From: Microbacterium esteraromaticum
GTDB taxonomy: Bacteria > Actinomycetota > Actinomycetes > Actinomycetales > Microbacteriaceae
Reading direction: 5' to 3'
Length of the DNA stretch: 64,000 bases
Assembly (NCBI RefSeq): GCF_900163815.1
Contig: NZ_FUKO01000011.1
Coordinates: 1 to 64,000, forward strand
The position numbers were made by a program, and so were the translations under genes. The notes under the pieces were generated by a model, which made no database searches, was not told where the DNA came from, and saw only the letters and a list, made by a program, of their open reading frames with translations. Below, piece after piece: positions 18,839 to 27,602 of this stretch. Every line of letters begins with the position of its first letter. Positions within the stretch are counted from its first letter, which is position 1.

Positions 18839-18840
18839 GT
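18835..18840 (+). promoter_or_regulatory. Leaderless -10 element (TATGGT) of yjdM
   Basis: TATGGT is followed by 6 nt and ATG at 18847. It overlaps the CATATCGCGATATG palindrome. Confidence 0.55.
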
Positions 18841-18846
18841 TGCTTC

Positions 18847-19212
18847 ATGGCTGATTCGCTTCCCCTGTGCCCGGCGTGCTCCAGCGAGCTCGCCTATGAG
18901 ATGGGCGCGCTGCTCGTCTGCCCGATGTGCGGCCACGAGTGGTCTGCTGAGCAAGAGGCGGCTGACGCCGCAGCATCCGATCCGGCGGTCCGCCCCGTCG
19001 TGACCGATGCCGTCGGCAACGAACTCGCCGATGGCGACACCGTCGTGGTGACGACCTCCATCAAGGTGAAGGGTTCACCGCAGGGGATCAAAGCGGGAAC
19101 GAAGGTGCGCAGCATCCGCCTCATCGACCCGGTCAACGGGCACGATATCGACTGCAAGATCGACGGTTTCGGCGCGATGCTGCTGAAATCGAGCCTGGTC
19201 AAGAAGGCCTGA
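18847..19212 (+). CDS. yjdM: YjdM/PhnA-type zinc-ribbon protein
   Basis: This 121-aa protein has an N-terminal zinc ribbon with two CPxC knuckles (CPACSSEL and CPMCGHEW). A PhnA C-terminal beta domain follows (VTDAVGNELADGDTVVVTTSIKVKGS, RLIDPVNGHDIDCKIDGFGAMLLKSSLVKK). The family was once called alkylphosphonate utilisation protein PhnA, but its true role is unsettled. It is divergent from arsR-sulP across a palindromic operator region. The mRNA is probably leaderless. Confidence 0.88.
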   Translation: MADSLPLCPACSSELAYEMGALLVCPMCGHEWSAEQEAADAAASDPAVRPVVTDAVGNELADGDTVVVTTSIKVKGSPQGIKAGTKVRSIRLIDPVNGHDIDCKIDGFGAMLLKSSLVKKA

Positions 19213-19214
19213 CG

Positions 19215-19300
19215 GTTCACAACTCCTCAAAAATCTGTCGCATCTGCTGCAGCTTCCCGGTTGCGGCGCTCGGCAGAGGGATTCTTGAGGAGTTGTGAAC
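19215..19300. repeat. 16-bp perfect inverted repeat, GTTCACAACTCCTCAA, with 54-nt loop
   Basis: GTTCACAACTCCTCAA (19215-19230) is exactly inverted at 19285-19300. The loop contains CTGCTGCAGC and a GC-rich stretch. It begins just after the yjdM stop and ends 20 bp before the helicase start, so it may act as a terminator or as part of the helicase 5' leader. It does not show the 19-nt block phase of the other elements. Confidence 0.7.
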
Positions 19301-19320
19301 GGTGAGAAGATCAAGGGGTC

Positions 19321-21813
19321 ATGGCTGAGCTCCTCGAAACCTCTTCTCTGCCCGCGGGCTCCGATCCGGATGCTGTTTACGCAGCGTTCGTCGAATGGGC
19401 GGAGTCGACCGGCATCAGCCTGTACCCCGCGCAAGACGAGGCGGTCATCGAAATCGTCTCACGTCAGAACCTGATCCTGTCGACCCCGACCGGCACGGGC
19501 AAGTCGCTCGTCGCGGTCGGCGCCCACTTCGCCGCGCTCATCGACGACCGCACCTCGTTCTACACGGCGCCGATCAAGGCCCTGGTCAGCGAAAAGTTCT
19601 TCGCACTCGTCGATATCTTCGGCGCCGAGAACGTGGGCATGATCACTGGTGACTCATCGGTGAACTCCGACGCCCCGATCATCTGCTGCACGGCCGAGAT
19701 CCTCGCGAACCTTGCGCTGCGCGAGGGCTCGGATGCCGATGTCGGCCAGGTCGTGATGGACGAGTTCCACTTCTATGGCGACCCCGACCGCGGCTGGGCG
19801 TGGCAGGTGCCGCTGCTGGAATTGCCGCAGGCGCAGTTCGTCCTCATGTCGGCGACGCTCGGCGATGTGACGACGCTGGCAGAGGATCTGACGCGCCGCA
19901 CCGGCCGCGAGACCGCCGTCGTGACCGGAGTCGAGCGCCCCGTACCGCTGCACTACTACTACGAGACGACGCCCATCCACGAGACGATCGACGATCTGCT
20001 CACCACCGGCCAGTCGCCGATCTACATCGTGCACTTCTCGCAGGCGGCGGCAATGGAGCGCGCTCAGGCCCTCGCCAGCGCGAAGGTCGCGACCCGTGAG
20101 CAGCGCGATGCGATCGCCGAGCTGATCGGCGGATTCCGCTTCACGACCGCCTTCGGCAAGACGCTCTCGCGCCTCTTGCGCATGGGAATCGGCGTGCACC
20201 ACGCGGGGATGCTGCCGAAGTACCGGCGACTGGTCGAGCAACTGGCGCAACGCGGGATGCTGCGGGTGATCTGCGGCACCGACACCCTCGGCGTCGGCAT
20301 CAACGTGCCGATTCGCACCGTGCTGCTGACCGCGCTGACGAAGTTCGACGGCAAGCGAATGCGGCAGTTGAACGCCCGAGAGTTTCACCAGATCGCGGGT
20401 CGTGCAGGGCGGGCTGGCTACGACACCGCGGGTACCGTCGTGGCCCAGGCTCCTGAGCACGAGACCGAGAATCTCGCCGCGATCCGCAAAGCCGGCGATG
20501 ACGTGAAGAAGAAACGGAAGATCATCCGCAAGAAGGCACCGGACGGGTTCGTCTCGTGGGGCGAACCGTCGTTTCAGAAGCTGGTCGGCTCGGAGCCCGA
20601 GACGCTCACCTCGCACATGCAGATCACGAGCGCGATGATGCTGAACATCATCGCGCGCGGCGGCGATGTCTTCGCCAATATGCGATCACTGGTATATGAC
20701 AATCATGAGACCCGCGCACAGCAGCGTCTGCTCGCGCTGCGCGCCATCGGCATCTACCGCACCCTGCTGCACTCGGGTGTCGTGGAGCATGTGGACGGTG
20801 CAATCCGGTTGACTGTCGACCTGCAGCCGAACTTCGCGCTGAACCAACCGCTCTCGCCGTTCGCGCTGGCAGCATTCGAGCTTCTCGACCCAGACGATGC
20901 GAGCTTCGCGCTCGACATCGTCTCGATCGCCGAGTCCACCCTCGACGACCCTCGTGCAATCCTCAGCCAGCAGGAGTTCCTCGCCCGCGGCGAGGCCGTC
21001 GGGGCGATGAAGGCCGAGGGCATCGAATACGACGAGCGCATGGAGCTGCTCGAGCAGATCAGTTATCCGAAGCCGCTGGAAGAACTGCTGGGCGCCGCAT
21101 TCGAGACTTACAGCGCGTCGCAGCCCTGGATTCGCGACTTCGAACTGCATCCGAAATCCGTCGTGCGCGACATGTATGAGCGAGCCATGTCGTTCGGAGA
21201 ATATGTCGCGTACTACAAGGTCGCGCGCTCAGAGGGAGTCGTGCTGCGATACCTGTCTGACGCATATCGCGCCGCTTCGCAGACGATTCCCGAGCACCTG
21301 AAGACCGAAGAGCTGCACGATCTCATCGAGTGGCTGGGCGAGCTGGTGCGCCAGGTCGACTCCTCGCTGCTCGACGAGTGGGAGGAACTGGTGGCCGGGG
21401 TGCTCGTCGGCCACGGCGACGGCCCGGTTGTACCGCCAGCCCCCAAACGCCTCACCGCCAACACTCGCGCCTTCCGGGTTCTGGTGCGCAACGAGATGTT
21501 CCGCCGGGTGCAGCTGGTCGCCCGAGAGAACGTCACCGGTCTTGCGGAACTGGATGCTGCCTTCGGTGCCGACGCGTGGGATGCGGCGCTGGATGCGTAC
21601 TTCGCCGAGCACGATGAGATCCTCACCGATGCCGATGCACGCGGCCCGAAGCTGCTGCTCATCACCGAGGAACCCGGCGCATGGCGCATCCGTCAGATTC
21701 TGCACGACCCGGCTGGCGACCACGATTGGGGCATCTCGGCGACCGTCGATCTGGCGGCGTCCGACGAGGCGGGCGAAGCCGTCATCGCGGTGACGGGCTT
21801 CGACCGGTTGTAG
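19321..21813 (+). CDS. Ski2-like DEAD/DEAH-box helicase with DUF3516 C-terminus
   Basis: This 830-aa SF2 helicase has motif I STPTGTGKSLVA (~residues 59-70), motif II MDEFHFYGD with DEFH in place of DEAH, and motif III MSATLG. HHAGMLPKYR, FGVGINVPIRT-like GTDTLGVGINVP, and motif VI HQIAGRAGRAGYD mark the Ski2/Mtr4 type. The C-terminal ~400 residues are the helical DUF3516 region found in actinobacterial homologues. It probably unwinds RNA or DNA, but its substrate is unknown. An AAGGGG site lies just upstream of the ATG. Confidence 0.9.
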   Translation: MAELLETSSLPAGSDPDAVYAAFVEWAESTGISLYPAQDEAVIEIVSRQNLILSTPTGTGKSLVAVGAHFAALIDDRTSFYTAPIKALVSEKFFALVDIFGAENVGMITGDSSVNSDAPIICCTAEILANLALREGSDADVGQVVMDEFHFYGDPDRGWAWQVPLLELPQAQFVLMSATLGDVTTLAEDLTRRTGRETAVVTGVERPVPLHYYYETTPIHETIDDLLTTGQSPIYIVHFSQAAAMERAQALASAKVATREQRDAIAELIGGFRFTTAFGKTLSRLLRMGIGVHHAGMLPKYRRLVEQLAQRGMLRVICGTDTLGVGINVPIRTVLLTALTKFDGKRMRQLNAREFHQIAGRAGRAGYDTAGTVVAQAPEHETENLAAIRKAGDDVKKKRKIIRKKAPDGFVSWGEPSFQKLVGSEPETLTSHMQITSAMMLNIIARGGDVFANMRSLVYDNHETRAQQRLLALRAIGIYRTLLHSGVVEHVDGAIRLTVDLQPNFALNQPLSPFALAAFELLDPDDASFALDIVSIAESTLDDPRAILSQQEFLARGEAVGAMKAEGIEYDERMELLEQISYPKPLEELLGAAFETYSASQPWIRDFELHPKSVVRDMYERAMSFGEYVAYYKVARSEGVVLRYLSDAYRAASQTIPEHLKTEELHDLIEWLGELVRQVDSSLLDEWEELVAGVLVGHGDGPVVPPAPKRLTANTRAFRVLVRNEMFRRVQLVARENVTGLAELDAAFGADAWDAALDAYFAEHDEILTDADARGPKLLLITEEPGAWRIRQILHDPAGDHDWGISATVDLAASDEAGEAVIAVTGFDRL

Positions 21814-21842
21814 GGCGCGTCATCCCGCGTTGCGGATCGTGG

Positions 21843-21903
21843 GCCGACAAGCCAGATGCCGAACCAGATGCCGCAGAACGTCCAGCATCGGGTGTGTCGG
21901 CCA
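21843..21903. terminator. Bidirectional hairpin between convergent genes
   Basis: GGCCGACA at 21842 pairs with TGTCGGCC at 21895, and an inner CCAGATGCCG repeated at 21852 and 21864 can pair with GCATCGG. It lies between the helicase stop and the nanE stop, which suits a two-sided terminator. The inner repeat is spaced 12 nt, so this is not a member of the 19-nt-phased family. Confidence 0.5.
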
Positions 21904-21938
21904 CCAGAACGTCACACCGATTCCACGGTCACGCAGAG

Positions 21939-22658
21939 TCACGCGCGCGCACTGCCGTCGGAAGACAGCGCCGACGCGAACCACGACGTGATCGTAGTCG
22001 GATGCGTGATGGCCGTTCCCACGCAGACTGCGAAGGCTCCTGCGGCGCGCGCGGCGGTGACCTCCGCTGGTGTGCGAATCCGCCCTTCGGCCATCACGGG
22101 AGTGCGGCAGTCCGCGGCGATGCTGGCGATCAGCTCGAGATCGGCCCCTGTGGTACGCGGTCGTTCCCCCGTGTAACCGGAGAGCGTGGTTCCGAGGATG
22201 TCGGCACCCGCATCTTCGGCGGCACGCGCGTCTGCGAGTGAGCCGCAGTCTGCCATCACGAGCACGGTCGGATGCTCCTGGCGTAGCCGCGCGATCGTCG
22301 TCGAGAGGCTCAGGCTGTCGGGTCGCGGGCGTCGGGTTCCGTCGAGTGCGACGATGTCAGCGCCCGCTTCCGCGACCGCGAGCGCGTGGCGAAGGGTCGG
22401 TGTGATGAAGACACCGTCAGCGCCGTCTTTCCACAGTCCGATCACCGGAACCGTCAGGTCCTCCGCCGCGCGGATGTCGCCGATTCCCTGCAGACGGATG
22501 CTGACTGCGCCGCCTGTCACAGCGGCGCGGGCGATCTGTGCCATCGTGTTCGAGTCTCGCATCGGCTCCCCGGGGTAGGCCTGGCACGAGACCACGAGCC
22601 CTCCGTCGAGAGCAGCGAGGATGCCGTCACGGTCTTTCACATTCAACTCCGGTCTCAT
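21939..22658 (-). CDS. nanE: N-acylglucosamine-6-phosphate 2-epimerase (NanE)
   Basis: This 239-aa TIM-barrel enzyme matches NanE, which converts N-acetylmannosamine-6-phosphate to N-acetylglucosamine-6-phosphate in sialic acid catabolism. Visible motifs are VVSCQAYPGEPM at the N-terminus, SIRLQGIGDIRA, VIGLWKDG, IVALDGTRRPRP, VMADCGSL and DILGTTLSGYTG, with MAEGRI near the end. The ATG overlaps the upstream esterase stop by 4 bp. It is the last gene of a five-gene operon with an ABC importer. nanA and nanK are not in the window. Confidence 0.92.
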   Translation of the reverse strand: MRPELNVKDRDGILAALDGGLVVSCQAYPGEPMRDSNTMAQIARAAVTGGAVSIRLQGIGDIRAAEDLTVPVIGLWKDGADGVFITPTLRHALAVAEAGADIVALDGTRRPRPDSLSLSTTIARLRQEHPTVLVMADCGSLADARAAEDAGADILGTTLSGYTGERPRTTGADLELIASIAADCRTPVMAEGRIRTPAEVTAARAAGAFAVCVGTAITHPTTITSWFASALSSDGSARA

Positions 22659-23548
22659 ACGTCACCGTCACGAAGACGGCGAAGCCATTCACGGCGTGCG
22701 CGATGCGACTCTTTCGACACCACGGCGTCCTCCACAACGGAGTCGAAGCCGTGGAACCCCCCAGACCACACATGCAGCTCGGCGCTGTTTCCGCACGACC
22801 ACAACGACGTCGCGAATGCCGTGATCGAATCACGGAACACCTCCGCAGAGCCGGTGTCGAGATAGATTGGCGGCAGACCGGTCAAATCTTCACGCCGTCC
22901 GGGTGCCGTTCCGACGGCGCCCACCAGCGCCATCGCCCAGGCGGTCGTGTTCGACAGCAGACTCCACGACGGATCGCCCTCGAATTGTCGAGCGGAGACT
23001 GTATCCGCATCATCGAGCATCGGGCATACCAGCATGAGACCAGCCAGGTCGAGGCCGTGATCACGGCATTCCAGCGCGGCGGCCGCGGCGACGCCCCCGC
23101 CCGCGCTCTGGCCGGCGAGCACAACCGGCAGACCGTCGCGCTTCGCCTCGGCGACCACGCGCAGAACGTTGTCTACCATCTCGTCAAGATTCGCCTCAGG
23201 AGCCAGCGGATATTCGCAGGTCCACACCTCGAGCTGCGCGGACGCGCAGTGGCGTGCAAGCACGTCGACGCCATCGAACCTATTGCCAGCGATCAGCCCT
23301 CCGCCGTGCAGGAACACCACTCGAATAGCGGGGACTGCGGAGCTGCGGAACACGGTGACGCCCTGCGCAGGGTCCGACCAGCGCAGATCATGACTGAGTG
23401 CCACAGCATCCGGAGTCGTTCCCCGCTCCGCGGCGACGCGGCGGTACTCGGCAACATCCGACATCGATGCGACATCCGTCGGGACGGTCTCGGCGAGCTC
23501 TTCCAGCCCCGGACGCAGCGAGGGCGCGACTGTCGGTCTCGAGCTCAT
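22655..23548 (-). CDS. Alpha/beta hydrolase, HSL-type esterase in the amino-sugar operon
   Basis: This 297-aa protein has the HSL-family oxyanion motif HGGG (near residue 80), the nucleophile elbow GQSAGG (near 145), an acidic residue in the LDTGSAEVFRD region, and the catalytic His in GGFHGFD near the C-terminus. It therefore has a complete Ser-Asp-His triad. There is no signal peptide. Its place between the ABC importer and nanE, with ATGA overlaps on both sides, suggests it removes ester groups such as O-acetyls from imported amino sugars. That role is inference. Confidence 0.85.
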   Translation of the reverse strand: MSSRPTVAPSLRPGLEELAETVPTDVASMSDVAEYRRVAAERGTTPDAVALSHDLRWSDPAQGVTVFRSSAVPAIRVVFLHGGGLIAGNRFDGVDVLARHCASAQLEVWTCEYPLAPEANLDEMVDNVLRVVAEAKRDGLPVVLAGQSAGGGVAAAAALECRDHGLDLAGLMLVCPMLDDADTVSARQFEGDPSWSLLSNTTAWAMALVGAVGTAPGRREDLTGLPPIYLDTGSAEVFRDSITAFATSLWSCGNSAELHVWSGGFHGFDSVVEDAVVSKESHRARREWLRRLRDGDV

Positions 23549-24369
23549 CCCTTCACCGCTCCCATCGTCATGCCCGCGACGTAGTGGCGCTGCATCAGCA
23601 GGGCGAAGATCACAATGGGCACGCAGATCACCAGGCTGAGTGCTGCCATCGAGCCATACTTGACTCCGGCGTCGGTGATGAAGGAAGCTACCCCTGTGCT
23701 CAGCACGGGATTGTTCGAGCGGGTCAGCGACTGCGCAATGAGGAACTCATTCCAGCTGAGCACGGCCGTCAGGACCGCAGCGGTCGCCATGCTGCTGGCG
23801 ACCATCGGCAGAGTCAGGTGTAGGAATCGCTTCGGCAGGCTGGCTCCGTCGATGGCACCCGCCTCGTCGATCTCGGCCGGCAGCCCACGGAAGGCGATCA
23901 GCATCAGCCACGTCGCGAACGGGATCGTGATCGACAGATGCCCGAGGATCACGGCCATCGGCGTGTCGAAAAGCCCCCAGTCGCGCATCATCACGAAGAA
24001 CGGGATGACCATTGCGATACGCGGGTAGAAGCGGAAGAAGAGCAGTACGAAGATGACCGCGCCCACCACCCACGGACGCAGGCCCAGGCGCGCCAGCGCG
24101 TAGCCGCTCAGCGTGCCCAGCAGCACCGAGACGATCGTGGTGACGGTGACGATGACGAGCGAATTACGCAGCATCACCCCCGTCTTGGGATCGCTGAAGA
24201 TGTCGGCGAAGTTCTCGGTGGTCGGATGCTCCGGCAGGAACGACGCGGTGAAGAAGTCGGCCGGGCTCTTGAAACTCGCAGAGATCAGTTCGAAGAACGG
24301 GAACGACCAGGTGAGCACGATGCCGATGATCAGCACCCCCATCAGGAGGGGGACGATGCGCTTTCTCAT
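23545..24369 (-). CDS. Carbohydrate ABC transporter permease (MalG type)
   Basis: This 274-aa permease has six membrane helices and the EAA loop PAEIDEAGAIDGASLPKRFLHLTLPM, which docks the ATPase. The ATG at 24369 overlaps the preceding permease stop (ATGA); the longer open frame upstream of it is antisense noise. It pairs with the MalF-type permease and the lipoprotein binding protein encoded upstream. No ATPase gene is in the operon, so a shared MsiK-like ATPase elsewhere is likely, as is common in actinobacteria. Confidence 0.92.
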   Translation of the reverse strand: MRKRIVPLLMGVLIIGIVLTWSFPFFELISASFKSPADFFTASFLPEHPTTENFADIFSDPKTGVMLRNSLVIVTVTTIVSVLLGTLSGYALARLGLRPWVVGAVIFVLLFFRFYPRIAMVIPFFVMMRDWGLFDTPMAVILGHLSITIPFATWLMLIAFRGLPAEIDEAGAIDGASLPKRFLHLTLPMVASSMATAAVLTAVLSWNEFLIAQSLTRSNNPVLSTGVASFITDAGVKYGSMAALSLVICVPIVIFALLMQRHYVAGMTMGAVKG

Positions 24370-25304
24370 GATGAGACCTCTCTCGATGCGCGATCGAGCC
24401 GGAACATCATCACGATGATGATCGCCACGATGATCATGAACAGCCACGAGCCGGCGGCCGACGAGCTGATCTCGAAGTTGCGCAGGCCGAGGGCGTACAG
24501 GTAATAGGTGAGCGTGTAGCTCGAGTACCCCGGCCCACCTTGGGTAAGGGTGTAGACCGTGTCGAGCTGAAGCAACGAGTCCAGCGACCGGAATGTGACG
24601 ACCAGCGCGAAGGCCCCTGTGAGCATGGGGAGCTCCACGCTTCTGAAGGTGCGCCAGCGGCCAGCACCGTCGACACTCGCCGCTTCGGAGAGTTCGTGGG
24701 GGATGGATAGCATCGCCGAGCTCACCACGAGCATCACAAATGGGGTCCACTGCCAGGTATCGACGATGACGATCGCGACGATCGACCAGAAGGGGTCGGC
24801 GAGCCATTCCGGCCCGGTGATCCCGACCGATGCCAGCGTCGCGTTCACAGACCCGCTGCGGGAGTTGAACATGAGGCGCCAGATGTTGGCTGCCGCCACC
24901 GGTGCGATCACCATCGGCAGCAGCAAGATGGCGCGGGCTGTGCGGTGAAGCAGTCTGCCCTTGCGCAGTAGTGCGGCGAGTCCGGTGCCCAGCAGCAGTT
25001 GCAGGGCGACCCCGCACACCGTGATGATCAGGCTGGTACGCGCCGCACCCCAGAAGATCGGGTCGGCGAGCACCTTCGCGTAGTTGTCCCAGCCGACGAA
25101 CGGGCCGGGCTCAGTGGAGTTCGTCAGCGACCACTCCCGAAACGACAGAATGCTGGCGTTGGCAAGCGGATACACCTGGAGGGCGATGACTGCCAGCAGC
25201 GCTGGCGCCAGGCACATCCAGAGAAAGAGCCTGTCGGGCCGGGTCGTGAGCGGGGAGGCCGCGTTCCGGCGCGGCCTCCCCGTCGTGACGAGTGTCGTAG
25301 TCAC
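24366..25304 (-). CDS. Carbohydrate ABC transporter permease (MalF/UgpA type)
   Basis: This 312-aa permease has six helices, starting at FLWMCLAPALLAVIALQVYPLANASILSF. Its EAA loop is PHELSEAASVDGAGRWRTFRSVELPML. It forms the membrane channel together with the downstream MalG-type permease. Start and stop overlap neighbouring genes by 4 bp each. The substrate, by operon context with NanE, is probably an N-acylated amino sugar or sialoside. Confidence 0.92.
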   Translation of the reverse strand: MTTTLVTTGRPRRNAASPLTTRPDRLFLWMCLAPALLAVIALQVYPLANASILSFREWSLTNSTEPGPFVGWDNYAKVLADPIFWGAARTSLIITVCGVALQLLLGTGLAALLRKGRLLHRTARAILLLPMVIAPVAAANIWRLMFNSRSGSVNATLASVGITGPEWLADPFWSIVAIVIVDTWQWTPFVMLVVSSAMLSIPHELSEAASVDGAGRWRTFRSVELPMLTGAFALVVTFRSLDSLLQLDTVYTLTQGGPGYSSYTLTYYLYALGLRNFEISSSAAGSWLFMIIVAIIIVMMFRLDRASREVSS

Positions 25305-26602
25305 TTCTGAACGAACCCGTTCGCCTCTGCCGTGCTGAGCAGAGCCTCGGGCAGCTCGAGCGTCGACCAGCCCTGGTTGATGGCGGCCACTGCGTCAGCC
25401 GGGGACCCCTTGCCCGAGACCAGTTCGCCCATCGGGCGCATGAACGGGTCGAATGCTTTGAGCGTGAGCGGGAGGGGCAGCGCCTTCGCCAGGTTCTGCG
25501 CCTGGACGGGCAGGTCGTTAGCATGCTTCTTCAGCAGCTCGGGGTCGTCATAGGTCGATTGGAACGGGGAGCCGATGCCGTACGTGAACATCCAGTCCTT
25601 GGAGTGCTCAGGCGTGAGGAACTCGTCGATCCACGACCAGGCCAGATCCTTGTCCTTCGACAGCTTCGAGATCGACAGCGACCACGTCGACAGTGCGGGA
25701 GTTCCTGGGCCGGGGTACGGCACTTGTGCCCATGCGTCGCCCAGGGTGGAACGATCCTGGTCATTGAGCGCACCGCGCACGAAGCTCGGCCAGACGATGA
25801 GCATGGCCGCGTTGCCAGCGAGGAAATTCTCGTTCGCCTCATCGATGCTCAACGACGCCGCGTTGGGCGTGCCGAGAGCCGCGATGTCCACGATCGTCTG
25901 CATCGCCTTCGTTGCGGGTTCCTGATCAAGACCCCACTTGCCGTCGGACGTCACGTAGAAGCTGTCATACGCACCCTGGAAGATCGAGGGGATCTGATCG
26001 GCGGCTCCGAAGGCGAATGAGATCGGAACAACACCCTCGGGCAGCGTCGACTTGAGGTCGGTCGCCTGGGCGACGAGATCGTCCCAGTCGGCGAATTCGG
26101 TGTCGGCGGGCAGGTACTTCGTGTTCACGAACACGCCGTAGGCGTCAGAGGCGTAGGTGAGGCCGACCTGGTCGCCCGACGCGTAAGGGCTGGGACCGTC
26201 CTTCAGCAGCTCGGGAATGTACTGGTCGCGGCTCTTCCAGCCGTCAATCTGCTTGGTCAGCGGGTCCAGGTGATTGTAGACCTCGACGTCCCACGCGCTC
26301 GTGGACATCACATCGAAAGCGCCGGTTCCCGTGATCAGGTCAGTGGCATTCTGCTGACCGAGTGTGGCGAAGGGGAAGGCTTCGATGGTCACCTTTGCGT
26401 CGTGCTGCTTCTCGAAGTCGGGCGCGAACTTCTCGGCGGCGACGTTGTATGTGCCGGAATCCATGTAAGTCACGGTGAGCGATGCTTCTCCGGATGGAGC
26501 GGCATCGCCCCCGGAGCAGGCCGCAAGAGTAACTGCAGTGCCGGCCGCAAGAGCGGCCCCACCAAGCCGACGCACGCGCTGTGCGCGAGAGGACGTCCTC
26601 AT
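25301..26602 (-). CDS. Extracellular sugar-binding lipoprotein of the ABC importer
   Basis: This 433-aa family-1 solute-binding protein has a signal peptide with lipobox LAAC (VTLAACSGG, about residues 26-34), so it is anchored outside the membrane. The mature part has the usual two-lobe features (YNVAAEKFAPDFEKQHDAKVTIE, GTGAFDVMSTSAWDVEVYN, NFLAGNAAMLIVWPSF). An AAAGGAG site lies 6 nt before ATG 26602. It is the first gene of the operon and would deliver the ligand to the two permeases. Confidence 0.92.
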   Translation of the reverse strand: MRTSSRAQRVRRLGGAALAAGTAVTLAACSGGDAAPSGEASLTVTYMDSGTYNVAAEKFAPDFEKQHDAKVTIEAFPFATLGQQNATDLITGTGAFDVMSTSAWDVEVYNHLDPLTKQIDGWKSRDQYIPELLKDGPSPYASGDQVGLTYASDAYGVFVNTKYLPADTEFADWDDLVAQATDLKSTLPEGVVPISFAFGAADQIPSIFQGAYDSFYVTSDGKWGLDQEPATKAMQTIVDIAALGTPNAASLSIDEANENFLAGNAAMLIVWPSFVRGALNDQDRSTLGDAWAQVPYPGPGTPALSTWSLSISKLSKDKDLAWSWIDEFLTPEHSKDWMFTYGIGSPFQSTYDDPELLKKHANDLPVQAQNLAKALPLPLTLKAFDPFMRPMGELVSGKGSPADAVAAINQGWSTLELPEALLSTAEANGFVQK

Positions 26603-26624
26603 CAAGTCTCCTTTGATTGATTAA

Positions 26625-26770
26625 CCCTAGGGATTTATGTCTACTCTAGGTGTAGGCGATAACATAACAGTCAGCACGAACCACGTCAACTGACGAGATG
26701 GGTGAGAATTTGGCTCAAAACAGGCCTATTCAACGCACGGCAAGACAATTGCCAGCGCTCATACCTAGGT
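26625..26770. promoter_or_regulatory. CTAGG-type operators in the divergent amino-sugar/GntR spacer
   Basis: Three related sites occur in the spacer: CCCTAGGG (26625-26632), CTCTAGGT (26644-26651) and ACCTAGGT (26763-26770, perfect palindrome). Two lie next to the binding-protein gene and one lies next to a TAAAGT -10-like hexamer of the GntR gene. The arrangement fits autoregulation and control of the operon by the adjacent HutC-type GntR protein. Nothing else was seen in this 260-bp gap. Confidence 0.5.
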
Positions 26771-26861
26771 TTGCGGTAAAGTCCCTCGATATCGTCGCCT
26801 CGCAATGGCCGGGGAAGCAGTTCATGCAGCATCGTCGCCGCAAGAGAGGATCACGCCGCAC

Positions 26862-27569
26862 ATGGTTGCCAAGTACAAACAGATTCTTCAGACCCTGTCG
26901 TCGCGCATCGACGGCATGAACCCCGGCGATGCCCTGCCCAGCGAAGAGGAGCTCTCGAAGGAATTCGGCGTCTCGCCAATGACGACTCGGCGAGCGCTGA
27001 CGATCCTGCTCGATGCGAAGCGGATCGTGGGCATTCGCGGGAAAGGCACCTTCGTTTCGCAGCATCCAGTGACCCGAACGATGACGCTGATGTCCTTCAG
27101 CGAGGCGATGCGCTCGCAAGGCCGGGTGCCGAACGCCACGGTGCTGGGGATGTCGATGAGCCCTGCCGATGCGAATACGGCCGAGATCCTCGGCGTACCA
27201 ACAGGCACGAACGTCTACTCCATCCGCCGACTGCGCTTCGGCGACGACGTTCCGATCGGTGTGGATGAATCACTCCTGCCCGCCGATCGCTTCCCAGGTC
27301 TACTCGGTCAGGATCTGGGCGGATCGCTGTACGCCGTGCTACGTGAGCAGTACGACACGGCAATCGAGCGCGCGACCTCTCGGATCACCGCTGTCACACC
27401 CTCGCCTGAGACAGCATCGCTACTGGAGCTCGGCGTGAACACGCCCTGCCTTGCCGTACATGCGACGGCAAAAGACGAGCATGGTGCGATCGTGGAGTCC
27501 ACCCGATCGCAGTACCGCGGTGATCTCTACGAGCTCACCGTCGATCACCACCGCGACGAGCTGGCCTGA
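26862..27569 (+). CDS. GntR-family regulator, HutC subfamily
   Basis: The protein is 235 aa from ATG 26862; an in-frame ATG at 26805 would add 19 residues. The later start is preferred because AGAGAGGA lies upstream and KYKQILQTLSSRI is the usual family N-terminus. The winged HTH (LPSEEELSKEFGVSPMTTRRALTILLDAKRIVGIRGKGTFV) is followed by a UTRA effector domain (FSEAMRSQGR to YRGDLYELTVDHH). It is divergent from the amino-sugar ABC operon, and phosphorylated amino sugars are the likely effectors of the family. Confidence 0.88.
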   Translation: MVAKYKQILQTLSSRIDGMNPGDALPSEEELSKEFGVSPMTTRRALTILLDAKRIVGIRGKGTFVSQHPVTRTMTLMSFSEAMRSQGRVPNATVLGMSMSPADANTAEILGVPTGTNVYSIRRLRFGDDVPIGVDESLLPADRFPGLLGQDLGGSLYAVLREQYDTAIERATSRITAVTPSPETASLLELGVNTPCLAVHATAKDEHGAIVESTRSQYRGDLYELTVDHHRDELA

Positions 27570-27602
27570 CGGCATACCGGCGCGACCCGCCCACCACGCG
27601 AC

